A stretch of 64,000 nt of DNA, taken from positions 5,480,001-5,544,000 of the forward strand of contig CAHIKZ030002090.1 in NCBI GenBank assembly GCA_903632075.3, in the 5' to 3' direction. Both the position numbers and the translations under genes were made by a program. The notes beneath the pieces are model-generated. The model was not told the origin of the DNA and searched no databases. It saw only the letters and a program-made list of their open reading frames with translations. Shown here piece after piece: positions 32,985 through 42,685 of this stretch (position 1 is the stretch's first letter; each line of letters starts with the position of its first letter). This DNA comes from Acanthosepion pharaonis (Eukaryota > Mollusca > Cephalopoda > Sepiida > Sepiidae).

Positions 32985-33395
32985 TTAGTTGATTGATTTT
33001 GTTTAGCGACATGTCAACACCTCTATGGGTTATTTATGCCTAATTATAAATAATTTGAACACAATTTTAAGGCTTCAGTTAAATATATTTTGAATGCGAT
33101 TGTATGCCTTCAACTGTATTGATAGTCATTTTTATATAAAAATGTACTGATGATATTTTACTATTAAAATGCATTTTTTTACATTCATGTTTTTTGGGGT
33201 TATTTTTGTGTGGGTCACTGTTTGTCTATAACTGAGAACCCTAATAATTGCTACCACCCGGTGAATCTGGAAACAACAGCAGCATTTAAGAGGTGGTTCT
33301 ACGATCCTCAAATCCCTCCAATCTCCTGATTATAGGCCTTGCTACCGGATGTAGTTTATCGTCATGCCCAGAACGATATGTCAGCGGGGTTGAGC
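32985..33395 (+). repeat. Unidentified ~410-bp dispersed repeat (45-kb family)
   Basis: Matches 45,478-45,870 over its whole length: GTCAACACCTCTATGGGTTAT, ATAATTTGAACACAATTTTA, GGGTCACTGTTT and CCGGATGTAGTTTAT all recur in order. No tRNA head, terminal repeat or coding frame was recognised. Confidence 0.75.
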
Positions 33396-33439
33396 TTCAA
33401 CCACTATTACTACTATAACGCTGCTACTGTAGTAACCAC

Positions 33440-33600
33440 TACATATTAAAAGCAGCTAGTAACCTGTATAAATGGATAACAGAACAGGTAGAATGATTGT
33501 AAGAATAGAAAAATTAGATAAGAGCAATGAAGGATATGAAGTTGTGAAGAGACATGATCACCAACTCTTTAAGGTAAACGGTACATAAAAGTCCATAGAG
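33440..33600 (+). pseudogene. LINE-B C-terminal end
   Basis: Gives SNLYKWITEQ, then RAMKDMKL and RDMITNSLR before a GGTACATAAAAG end. Same end as 19.3 and 59.6 kb. Confidence 0.65.
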
Positions 33601-33972
33601 TAAATGATTATGTATTTACCTCAATCCTGAATGATATTAGAATGACGAGAAGTAATCTAGTTTTAAAATGTCGGTATACTGTTCTAAAAGCAGCTGGTAG
33701 CTGTTTGAAGTTGTTTTGTGATAAGATCACGTACTTTAAAAGTTTCTGGCAGCTACAAGAAATTACAGAGAAACTTCGTTCAAATTTAGCTCCGAAAAGT
33801 ATCCATGAAATTCTCCAAATCTAAGCAACACCCAATCACTTATCGGATAAATATTTCAACTTATAAAACGTACAAAGTATGTAAGTGCTCAATGTAGTTT
33901 TTACAAATTCCTTTATTCATATTAATTCATTGCCTATTTTTTCGCTAACAACAGGATGATCAAATTTCAAAT
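33601..33972. other. No recognised feature
   Basis: A 60-aa plus-strand frame at 33,642 lacks a recognised domain. Confidence 0.4.
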
Positions 33973-34645
33973 CTATTTTTCTATCGTTTCACTCCAAGCA
34001 AGGTTATAAGGCCGATATGATGCCAGGGCTTAATGCGAGTGAAAATGGACGTGAAGACTTTAGTGAGGAAAAAGGGCAATAAAAGGACCAGGGTTCAGGA
34101 AAACAGAACATGGCAATTGGCGTTGCATTTAAATTTTTGACGATTGTAGTTGGCAGGGAAGCAAGAAATCTGAAGGGATTTCCACAGGCTACAAATCCAA
34201 GAAGAAACTATTAGAATAAAACAGCAAAATGGTGAGACCTAATTGACAATCCAGTGGTACGCTTTAATTCATGAAGTCGAGGCATTAAGGAAAAAATCTC
34301 ATTAGAACAATTGCCACGAAAAGAGAGAGGGAAGCCACCTCATGATGGTGGGAAAGTGGCTGAAGTCAAGATGCTAGGCCAGGATCGATTATATTACAGA
34401 CCATTCTTTGGATTTTGTCAAGAATCTCGAGATATATAGCAGGATCACCAGATCAGATATGACAGTAATCTTCGATGTATGGACGAATAGTAGATTTATA
34501 AATGTGTAAGATGAATTCTGACGAGAAAAATTGTCTGGCACAACACAGTGAATCAAGTTTCCTGTTTGCTCATTTAAATAAGAAAATATACTTAGTTTAA
34601 ATACAAAAGAAGTCATAAAAATAATCATTTTTAGTCCCCACCCCA
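33973..34645 (-). pseudogene. LINE-A RT C-terminus to 3' end, minus strand
   Basis: Starts on the minus strand near 34,645 with a region matching the 14.4-kb copy (LIHCVVPDNFSRQNSSYTFI, LVILLYISRFLTKSKEWSVI), continues through SLMPRLHELKR and ATPIAMFCFPEPW, and ends with the tail reversed as TTTCACTCCAAGCAAGG at 33,989. Gives about 670 bp of this element's 3' region. Frames are broken. Confidence 0.8.
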
Positions 34646-34983
34646 CAAAAAATCAGATGAAGATTTTATGGATTTTTTGTTTTAATTATTCAGTAATAAA
34701 TAGAATTATTTTTTATTTATTTATTTTTTTTTAATTTTGCGGAAATATTCTTATGGTCTGTCATGGAATTAAAATATAGATACACATTCGCAAAAGTACA
34801 TACAAATACATGAAATTAAAATGGTATCTGTGTCGTGAGAGATAATATCCTTCTTTGTATGGCAGCAACCACTGGGTAATAGGAAAAGTGTATAAGCCGA
34901 AATGGGTTGCGCTTTGAAATAATTTTTTATGACTTCTTTTGACAATATATAGTAAATTCTAAACTTCTAAATAATATCAACAC
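34646..34983. other. AT-rich, no recognised feature
   Basis: Contains A/T homopolymer runs near 34,700. No element end recognised. Confidence 0.4.
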
Positions 34984-35055
34984 CGAATAGCGACAGTCTG
35001 TTTCATGATTTAACACAAGCACTTTTCAATGTACACCTTTATATTTTCACACGCT
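34984..35055. mobile_element. Fragment of the 26.0-kb Penelope-type hairpin
   Basis: AGCGACAGTCTGTTTCATGA and, after a gap, CTTTATATTTTCACACGCTCTAC correspond to pieces of both arms of 25,996-26,166, so the hairpin centre is deleted. Confidence 0.6.
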
Positions 35056-35257
35056 CTACCTTGATCACGACTCTCCACAATTTCCTGTCCTTTGTAGCTC
35101 TTAATAAATCTCGTTTTTTATCACTCCTAATCCCTTTACACAAGCTCGTTAGCTATGTTATGTATTGTTTTCCTCAGTCCCCCTTGCCTTCAATCTGTCC
35201 TCTTGAAACCCTCTTTTTTCATTATGTACCCTTTGACTGTCTCTTTCTGATGTTAAG
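35056..35257 (-). pseudogene. LINE-B C-terminal part, left of an inserted transposon
   Basis: Minus strand gives LNIRKRQSK near the junction and LLRATKDRKLWRVVIKV at the end. It is the C-terminal half of a LINE-B copy whose more N-terminal half lies at 36,793-36,950. Confidence 0.75.
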
Positions 35258-35259
35258 TA

Positions 35260-36792
35260 CACTTCTGGCGAAAATCTTAAAAGGCTAATAAAAATAATTA
35301 AAAAAATATACCTTTTGCGTTGTTAGACTCAACCACTTATTTGAGTAGAGCTACAAAAATTGAAAATAAGAAACGGAAAAATAAAAAATAAATACTTTTT
35401 TACATTTAATAGAGAAATTTTGAATACTGTGAAATTAGGCTGAATAATGGCTGATCAAAAGTTTAAGACTATACTTAAAAGAAGTACTAAACAGAGTAGA
35501 AAATACACAACAACTTGTCTCAGTAGTGAGTTGCACGGTCGCCACTGCAAATAACTTCAAAAATTCACTTTGGCATGGTCGATATAAGTGTCTATAGAAG
35601 TCTGGCCGGAATTATGTTATTCTACACGAAAATTATGCAATTAGATTTCTCTTAGCTTCCACGCTTAAACATTCTCAAAGGGGATTCGGTCGGACGAACA
35701 CGCTGAATAGTCCAAAAGAATCACGTTATTTGCCATAAAAAAGTCCTTTGTCCTGGAGGTATTATGGACTTCAGCGTTGTCCTGCTGAAAGATCCAGTCA
35801 TTTCCACATAAGTGAGGGCCTTTAGTCAATGAGGATGTTCTCTCCAAATGTAACCAACCGCGGTTTGATTCCTCTGAATCCTTGATAACCTGAAGCTCCA
35901 GTGTTCCTTGAAAGGAGATAGCACCCCCAGATTATGATGGAACCTGTGTTGTGTTGAAGATGTCTCTGCTGGGATATCCTTATCATGCCAGTACCATTGG
36001 AAGGCATCTGGAAGCTATCCATGTTATTTTTTTTTTCTTATCAGAGAATAAAACCTTCTATCACTTTTCTATGTCCTATTTTTGGTGCCCCTCATCAAAG
36101 TTTAACGGAGTGTTTTGTGGTGTGGAAGGAGGCGTGAACTTTAAAGACATTTACGAGTTTTAAAGTCTTTCTCTCGGAGATGCTGTCTAATTGTTCTTGA
36201 GCTGCATTCTGCGCCCATAAGTACCTAAATCTGGTTCTATCATCTCCTGGTGTCTTGCTGGATCCTCATGCTCAACGCTGATGAAATTTCTTTCGTCTGA
36301 CCACTTGAAATTCTCGTTCCGTATCCCCCAGGGTCTTTTAAGAAATTTGCAACAGCAGTTTTACTACGTTCAATCTCACCAGCGATGGCACATTGAGATA
36401 GATTTTTTTTTTTTTTTTTTTTGCAGCTCGATAAAACTTTCCCGCTTTTGTCAACTAACTTTTGCCATGTGTTTACCTAATGCAACACAGGAGGTGCCAG
36501 TAGGAGATGTTGACTGCGCTAATGCTTTAACACAAATGACTAAACTTAATTACGTATTTAACAATTAAAGCTTCGTTTAAATATGGTCTTAAATTTTTCA
36601 CCAGCTTGTATTTAACCTAATTTCTCAAAATTCAATTTTTCCCTATTAAATGCTAACATTTTTTTCATTTTTATTTTTCCGTTTGTTATTTTCATTTTAC
36701 AAAGCTCTGCTCAAATAAATGGTTGAGTCTAACAACGCAAAAAGTATTTTTATTCTTTATTTTCATTGGCCTTAAGATTTTAGCCAGCAGTG
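35260..36792 (-). mobile_element. Tc3-like DNA transposon, 1533 bp, ~230-bp inverted termini
   Basis: Left end CACTTCTGGCGAAAATCTTA and right end (minus) CACTGCTGGCTAAAATCTTA are inverted copies. The similarity continues inward through TTTGCGTTGTTAGACTCAAC to about 35,490 and 36,560. TA flanks the left end (35,258-35,259); TG occupies that place on the right (36,793-36,794), a likely mutated TA. The interior has transposase remnants. It interrupts a LINE-B copy. Confidence 0.85.
35665..36420 (-). pseudogene. Tc3-like transposase, broken
   Basis: Minus-strand frames give, in order, ERSKTAVANFLKDPGGYG and SSGQTKEISS (N-terminal DNA-binding and linker region typical of Tc3-type transposases), IIIWGCYLLS, DWIFQQDNAEVHNTSRTKDF with the second catalytic Asp, and NVILLDYSACSSDRIPFENV, where the third acidic position is expected. 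A poly-T run at 36,402-36,422 and several frameshifts break it. Confidence 0.8.
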
Positions 36793-36960
36793 TGGCTATT
36801 TTGTTTTCATTTCCTCTAAAACTTCATCGTTGGTCATATGTTCGCTCCATATTTTTCTCAGCATCCTTCTGTGGAACCACATTTCTCTTTGCTTCAAGTC
36901 TCTTCTTCATTCTTCATCTGTGAAGAGATTGTTCATTTCCTTCCATAAAGCGCGGGGGGG
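36793..36960 (-). pseudogene. LINE-B part, right of the inserted transposon
   Basis: Minus strand gives MNNLFTDEE, EMWFHRRMLRKIWSEHMTND and EVLEEMKTK. Removing the 35,260-36,792 element joins this to LNIRKRQSK in the order expected of the LINE-B protein. Confidence 0.75.
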
Positions 36961-37620
36961 GTGATATCCATCTCTTCCGGCTATAACTCTTTACGGCGGA
37001 AAATTTAATACTTTTCTGCTACAGTCACGGACACTTAGCTTTAATCAAACGGCTTGACAAACATGCCTGGATGGAGGACGCAAAAATGAAGCAATCTGTG
37101 AAAACACACACACACACACACATCTCGTCTTAACCCAAGTTTTTATATGATGCATAATGCTTAAAATAAATCTTGGGACACATTTTAGTATGACTGGTGG
37201 TTGTGACTTCTCACCGGAACCGGAGCCCAAATGTTTATTTTCAAAATAAGTACGATCTCTACATTTGGCGTAATGCAGTCTTTCTACCTATCATTCCACC
37301 TCCTCTTCTGTTTGACTGGGCGCCATATTAAGCCAAGATTCGTAAATATCCCTCCGATGCCAGTGGTTACCGTTCAAGTCTATATAATAGCCAAACTTCT
37401 CATTGTTAATTTTCAAGATAAAAACATTTCTACATTTGGTGCAAAACAATCTTCCACCAAAATGCAACCCATCTGTCAGACTCTTGACTGCTGTTCGATC
37501 CATGCAAAAGTCAAGCTTTTTAAGGTAGATTTTTCTAAGTAGACAGGGCTTTCATTTTTACTTGTACTATTACAAAGCACCTATGTCTTTTAGATGATCT
37601 TTTGAAATATATTTTGCAAA
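36961..37620. other. Unrecognised sequence with a short internal duplication
   Basis: (CA)n at 37,107-37,122. TCTACATTTGGCGTAATGCA (37,257) and TCTACATTTGGTGCAAAACA (37,430) begin related stretches. On the minus strand these give a CTKC-containing peptide, LFCTKCRNVFILKI. Identity unknown. Confidence 0.35.
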
Positions 37621-37621
37621 G

Positions 37622-38185
37622 TATTGGGTTGGAATAAAAGTGTGTGGCTTTTTTTCAGTGAGATGCGTTTGAACACGTGATTACATTTCACACACACCTA
37701 ACAAATTTATGGCATATTTTGAAAGATGACAGTTCAACGTGTCTTTCTGTATGATTGATGTATGTATTGTAAAAATTAATGTACACCGCTTTCGAGATTG
37801 TGTCATAGTTGAGAGTACTGTTCGTAAATGGTTTGCTTAGTTCAGAAGTGAACATTTTTATCTAATAGACCAATAACCTTTCAGCAATCGATGATATTGA
37901 CCAAATCAGAACGCTGATCAAAGAATAAATCAAAGACACACAACACGGGAAATCACAGAGATAATCCATATATGTCATATGAGCGTTGTTAAGCATTTGA
38001 AAATACTTCGATTCATAATGTCTGTGTGCCTCGTGATTTAGCGGGAAAAAATTCAAGGATCACATTTTCATCTGTGATTCTCTAATCAAATGCAACCGAC
38101 ACATAAAACAATCACGGAAGATGAAAAATGTATAATTGCAACTAAAATAGAGGAAAATAAGATGCAATATAATCATTTGATGACC
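37622..38185 (+). pseudogene. Mariner-type transposon relic 1
   Basis: Starts with ATTGGGTTGGAATAAAAGTG, which resembles mariner terminal repeats (TTGGGTTGG-type). Broken frames give DIDQIRTLIKE, VCVPRDLAGKNSRITF and ITEDEKCI, matching the HTH-to-first-Asp region of mariner transposases (WVPHEL...ITGDEKW). No right end recognised. Confidence 0.75.
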
Positions 38186-38189
38186 TTTT

Positions 38190-38640
38190 ATTCCTGGAAG
38201 TAGAAAAACTATGTACAAACAGTAACAGAGATATGTGCCGTTTATGGGTATGGTGCCATAGCTAGGGAGACTGTCCGTGAGTGTTTTTTGATCTACAAGG
38301 CAGGGAAGGTTCCGACACATTCTTCAGTTGTTGATGATCAACAAATCAAAACACTGACATCGGGACATCGCAGAGATACTCCACATACATCATAAGTGCG
38401 TTGTATGTATTTGAAAACCCGTGCGTACGAAAATTGCTACGTGTGGGTGTCTCACGATTTAACGAAAAAAAATAATGTATTGAATTTCCATATGTGGTTC
38501 TCTGCTCAAGCGAAACAAAAGTCATCCATTTTTTAAAAGAACGATTACGGGCGATGAAAAATGGATTGAACAAGTTTTAGGTTAAGTGCATTAACAAAGA
38601 ATGAAATAATGTTTAGAAATAAATATTTGTTATATCTACC
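38190..38640 (+). pseudogene. Mariner-type transposon relic 2
   Basis: Broken frames give EICAVYGYGAIARETVREC, KVPTHSSVVDDQQIKTL, CYVWVSHDLTKKN and ITGDEKWI-like sequence near 38,555. It lies immediately after relic 1 in the same orientation and starts earlier in the protein. Confidence 0.75.
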
Positions 38641-38732
38641 CATTGTAGTTAGACTATACGCTTATTCACGAATCTAAGTATGTGTGTATACATGTTTGAG
38701 CAGGAGATAGAAAATGTATACGTGTATGTGTG
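38641..38732. other. No recognised feature
   Basis: Short AT-rich linker. Confidence 0.3.
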
Positions 38733-38884
38733 TTTCTCTCTCTCTCATTATCTCTCTCTCTCTCTTTCTGTGTGTGTATGCTTGTGTGTGTCTATGCGTT
38801 TCACTCTGTTTCTCTCTTCCTCTCTCTCTCCCACTCTCTCCCTCTCTCTCTATCTCTTTCTGTATCAGTGTGTGTTTCTCTCTC

Positions 38885-38925
<41 letters not shown>

Positions 38926-38940
38926 ATCTCGCTCTTTTAT
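38733..38940. repeat. (CT)n-rich tract with GT interruptions
   Basis: Nearly pure CT repeats at 38,735-38,768, 38,812-38,850 and 38,886-38,920. All three frames are open, giving false 80-113-aa ORFs. Confidence 0.9.
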
Positions 38941-39149
38941 CTGTGAGTGTGTCTATGTGTGCCGAACGTCGAACAATGTGAACTTTATTTTAATAGTTTT
39001 TTTTCTTTATTATGAAAGCGTTTTAAGAATTTTCATGCAAAAGTTTTTTTTTTAAATGCTATGTCCTTCAGGACGCAGGCAATCATGACTCTCCACACAT
39101 TCCCTTTCTTTATTATTTGTTTATTGCCGTACATTCTTGGGAGGGAAAA
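38941..39149. other. No recognised feature
   Basis: AT-rich with poly-T at 39,044-39,052. Confidence 0.3.
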
Positions 39150-39540
39150 CAGATTGTTTTACCGTCGACTTCACTAGGGTTTTGGAATTCAGAGTTTTCC
39201 TACAATTACGCTGGTTGCCACGCACGGTTAAAGAAGACAGTCTTTTATTTATGATATGGATATTAAAACACAGAATGCATACTCATAACAGCACAAGATA
39301 TGTAGATGACACAGTGTTGGTAACAGACACAGAAAGGAAACTACAAGAACTTCTACAGAAGATAGAGTATTAAAGCGAAAATAGAGGTCTAACCATCAAT
39401 TGCAAGAAGACAGAATGCATGGTTGTCAACAAAAGCCCAAAATTCAAATTACAAATTGGAGATACTAAATTCAAACAAGTACAAAATTCTAAATACTTGG
39501 GAAGCGTTTTAACAGAGGACGGAAAGTAGGACGCTGAAAC
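39150..39540 (+). pseudogene. LINE-B reverse transcriptase fragment
   Basis: Reads STRYVDDTVLVTDTERKLQE, where YVDD is the RT catalytic box (usually YADD), then GLTINCKKTECMVVNKS and QVQNSKYLGSVLTEDGK. These are RT palm and thumb-entry motifs of non-LTR retrotransposons. TAA at 39,371-39,373 and TAG near 39,527 break the frame. The protein homology stops where the 27-bp minisatellite begins. Confidence 0.85.
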
Positions 39541-39548
39541 TCATAGAC

Positions 39549-40243
39549 CATTATGAAGGCCAGAGAGACAGAGGCTATTATGAAGGCAAGAGAGATAGAG
39601 ACGATTATGAAGGCAAGAGAGACAGAGACCATTATGAAGGCCAGAGAGACAGAGGCTATTATGAAGGCAAGAGAGATAGAGACCATTATGAAGGCAAGAG
39701 AGACAAAGACCATTGTGAAGGCAAGAGTGACAAAGACCATTATGAAGGCAAGAGAGACAGAGACTATTATGAAGGCCAGAGAGGCAGAGACCATTATGAA
39801 GGCAAGAGAGACAGAAACTATTATGAAGGCAAGAGAGACAGAGACCATTATAAAGGCCAGAGAGACAGAGACCCTTATGAAGGCCAGAGAGACAGAGACG
39901 ATTATGAAGGCAAGAGAGACAGTTGCCATTATGAAGGCAAGAGTGACAGAGACCCTTATGAAGGCCAGAGAAACAGAGACCATTTTGAAGGCAAGAGAGA
40001 CAGAGACCATTATGAAGGCCAGAGAGACAGAGACCATTATAAAGGCCAAAGAGACAGACCGTTATGAAGTTAAGAGAGACAGAGACCATTATGAGGCAAG
40101 AGGGACGGAAACCATTATGAAGGCCAGGGAGACAGAGACCATTATGTAGGCAAGAGAGACAGAGACTATTATGAAGGCAGGAGAGACAGAGGCCATTATA
40201 AAGGCAAGAGAGGCAGAGACCATTATGAAGGCGAGAGAGACAG
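39549..40243. repeat. 27-bp minisatellite, about 26 units, inside a LINE-B copy
   Basis: Unit close to ATTATGAAGGCAAGAGAGAC plus AGAGACC, exactly 27 bp with few indels until 40,060. Because 27 is a multiple of 3, frames stay open on both strands (198 aa plus; 182 and 186 aa minus). The peptide repeat is MKARETETI. It replaces the region between the RT and the C-terminal end of the LINE. The unit resembles LINE-B sequence at 59,717-59,740. Confidence 0.95.
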
Positions 40244-40400
40244 AGGAAAACAGTGCATAAACTATCTAGCTAGCTTTAGTAAACGGGTATCGGAACAATG
40301 TTTGAGAGATAACAAAATGACTACAAAGCTACAAAGGACAAGAAATTGTGGAGAGCCATGATCATCGAGGTTCTGAAGAAACACAGCACATAGAAGAAGA
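40244..40400 (+). pseudogene. LINE-B C-terminal end after the minisatellite
   Basis: Gives FSKRVSEQCLRDNKM, LQRTRNCGEP/RKLWRAMI-type residues and ends ACACAGCACATAGAAGAAG, like the 19.3- and 59.6-kb ends. Confidence 0.75.
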
Positions 40401-41300
40401 AGAAGAACAACAACAACAACAACCACAACAACCTGGGGACTGCTGTCCAATTTCATTGTGCATTGCACAGTGGCAAAAAGAAGATATAAATATGCCGGAG
40501 CACACATACTTATGCACATATAAACGTTGTGCCCTAAAACATGTAAATTTTGTTTACAAGAAAAAAAAATCAAGAGCTTGCCAAATCATGGCTTTCCGGA
40601 AGTTAAAGAACGTTCTGGAAAACACATCATGAGAAACAATTTCAACAGTAAATAAATTTCCCGCCAGAACACTCGAAAAATTCAGAAAGTAAAAGAGGAG
40701 AAAGGAAAAAATGAAGGAAGTTCTTAGATAAAAGAAAAACGATGCAATTAAAAAGTTTTAAAAAAAAATTAGAATAAATATTTAAAAACAAAAAAAAGCA
40801 CGTAGTTTGCAAATGTTGGACAAACTGCTGGCATGTTGCCAGCAACCAAACTGGCCGCCGACCAGCACGTCTGAGGGTCACGTGTCTAGTCTCAGACTTG
40901 TATCTATTTTCAGTAAGAGTCTTTCCATTTATAGAATCCACTGTCTATTTTTAAGTGCCGAGTCAGTTTATTGCAGTCAGAGAATAAAAGCATGAGGCAT
41001 TTTCAAAGAATTTTCTCTAATTACACGCTCGACCTGCCTTTTCTAGTAATCTGCAAAAATCATCGCTGGCAGTTCGCCATCTTTGGCTCAGAAAGCCTCT
41101 ACACAACTTCGTTAAAAATGTAAAAGAGTGATCCTTGTTATGCAATTGGTTCACGAAAGAAAAGTTATCAATCGTATTTATTAAGTGTACCGTTATGAAA
41201 TAATATTTTCTGTAGACAGACTCACATGTGTACAGGGAAAACCAAACTGTAGGAATAGCGTGCGAAACAAATTTATTTATCACTTTTTAAGCATTCGGTT
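40401..41300. other. 900 bp with no recognised gene
   Basis: Starts with (GAA)n(CAA)n at 40,394-40,430. A-rich at 40,660-40,800. Open frames lack domains. Confidence 0.35.
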
Positions 41301-41385
41301 TTAGTATGGTGGTCACCCTTATCCGCGGTTTCAGTTACGCGCGGTCAACCACAGAAATAAACAATTAGAATTTATAATTCTAATT
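41301..41385 (+). mobile_element. pogo/Tigger-like transposon end
   Basis: CTTATCCGCGGTTTCAGTTA followed by GCGCGGTCAACCACAG and AAATAAACAATTAGAA resembles the terminal sequence of pogo/Tigger-class MITEs known from animal genomes. The other terminus was not found. Recognition is from memory of the family pattern. Confidence 0.45.
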
Positions 41386-41634
41386 TTCAACCTTATTTTC
41401 AATCTTAAATGTTAATATGGGCCTAAATTCAAATCCCAAATTAAACTACTATTCATTTAAATAATTAAAAGCAATAATAATCCACCCTAAGAATAAAATA
41501 TCTCGCGATAACTAGAAATATTAAAAAATCGTGTTTATCCAAAAAATAGCCCCCAAAAATCGAACGTGATGATTGCAGAAAGCATGAAACTCCGAGTTGT
41601 ATAATCAATCTAAGGTATTATATATATATAATAA

Positions 41635-41715
41635 TATGGTAACAGCACGACAGGCTATATGTCGCTTCCCGTAAGATGGGTTACAGTTTCGATTCCTCTC
41701 GGAGGAGGCATATTG
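41635..41715 (+). mobile_element. tRNA-like SINE head, unclassified
   Basis: TGGTAACAGCACGACAGGC and a box B-like GTTTCGATTCCTC with a downstream GGAGGAGGC. Not foldable by eye into a complete tRNA. Confidence 0.35.
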
Positions 41716-41862
41716 TCTACAAAATTACTCGAACATTCAGTTCGGTAAATGTAATTAATACTGTTTAATTAAAAACAGAGCATTTATTTAAACAAAATTA
41801 TATCTATAAAATAAGATATAAAAAGAAAATGTAGTGAATAAATGTCAGACTTATTCCATCCC

Positions 41863-41865
<3 letters not shown>

Positions 41866-41933
<68 letters not shown>
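41866..41933. repeat. (TA)n microsatellite
   Basis: About 68 bp of TA. Confidence 0.97.
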
Positions 41934-41934
<1 letters not shown>

Positions 41935-42150
41935 CGACTCTCCCGTCGAGACTCGACGTATGAGGGTCAAGCAGATCAGTTTCAGGAAACCGACAGCCCG
42001 ACACCGGCACATGAGATTTGATTCTAGTGGTGAAGGCCTCGTGCAGGTCCATCCACACTTTTGGAAGGGACGAATACAGAGACCTGGTGCACCGAATGCC
42101 ACAAGGTTCCCAAACGACCCTCCGCAGATTTTTAATTCAGAGTTGTCCTT
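41934..42150 (+). repeat. Dispersed repeat abutting (TA)n
   Basis: Begins with GACTCTCCCGTCGAGACTCG, sharing its head with 1001. The body is GC-richer (CCGACAGCCCGACACCGGC). Ends where a truncated SINE-B begins. Confidence 0.45.
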
Positions 42151-42156
42151 CTCCTA

Positions 42157-42314
42157 GACCAGTTGCCATCCAAGGCTATAGAACCCAGTCTGTCCTGCTA
42201 TTTTACCCATAGCTGGAGGGAGAGGAAGAGGATTCATACCTTTCCCAAGGGTATTAGCACGTAAGTGAATGTAATGGATTCGACTGGAATTCGAACTTGG
42301 CTCTGCGATTCCTC
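42157..42314 (-). mobile_element. SINE family B, truncated at (TA)n
   Basis: Minus strand: body CCAGTTGCCATCCAAGGC... with CCCATAGCTGGAGG, CCTTTCCCAAGGGTATTAG and box B-like CGAACTTGGCTCTGCG. The head is cut off by (TA)n at 42,315. Confidence 0.85.
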
Positions 42315-42337
42315 AATATATATATATATATTCCTCA

Positions 42338-42385
<48 letters not shown>
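42315..42385. repeat. (TA)n microsatellite, interrupted
   Basis: Two TA tracts separated by a duplicated TTCCTCAATATA. Confidence 0.9.
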
Positions 42386-42387
<2 letters not shown>

Positions 42388-42444
42388 CAAGTATAGGATT
42401 GGTGTATACGGAATAAATTCCAATAACCAACAAATACTATTCTT

Positions 42445-42572
42445 AAAAGAGTGCTCAATACAGAGTAGAGCAAATATAATTATTTATTCGAAAATTATAA
42501 CTTAAAGATGTTATAAAATCACTACAAAAATAGCCATTTTATAACATCTTTAAGTTATATTTTTCGAATAAA

Positions 42573-42577
<5 letters not shown>
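42445..42577. mobile_element. Hairpin element with ~42-bp arms
   Basis: Arms 42,478-42,519 and 42,536-42,577 pair with one or two indels (ATTTATTCGAAAATTATAAC...). It is preceded by GTGCTCAATACAGAGTAGAGC, related to the module at 26,001 and 26,243. (TA)n follows (42,578-42,636). No CTGANGA core is present. Confidence 0.75.
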
Positions 42578-42642
<65 letters not shown>

Positions 42643-42685
42643 AAGAGAGGAACCGCAAACATTTTTGGTTGTAATGTGTGTGTGT
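42578..42685. repeat. (TA)n and single arm of the 48.6-kb hairpin family
   Basis: After TA to 42,636, AAGAAGAGAGGAACCGCAAA and CATTTTTGGTTGTAATGTG match one arm of the 48,589-48,785 hairpin. Confidence 0.7.

Noticed and set aside
35311..36744. Transposon ends at CCTTTTGCG / CGCAAAAAG with TA flanks
   Set aside because: The inverted similarity continues outward to CACT..CTGGC at 35,260 and 36,792, where LINE-B homology resumes; the inner TA pair is coincidental.
39553..40149. 198-aa open frame on the plus strand and 182- and 186-aa frames on the minus strand
   Set aside because: All are translations of the 27-bp minisatellite; the period being a multiple of 3 keeps every frame open.
39549..40243. 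CRISPR-like array
   Set aside because: Units are contiguous 27-bp repeats with no spacers, and the context is a eukaryotic LINE.
42445..42577. Ribozyme in the 42.5-kb hairpin
   Set aside because: It shares the outer module with the ribozyme-like families but contains no CTGANGA or GAAA core.
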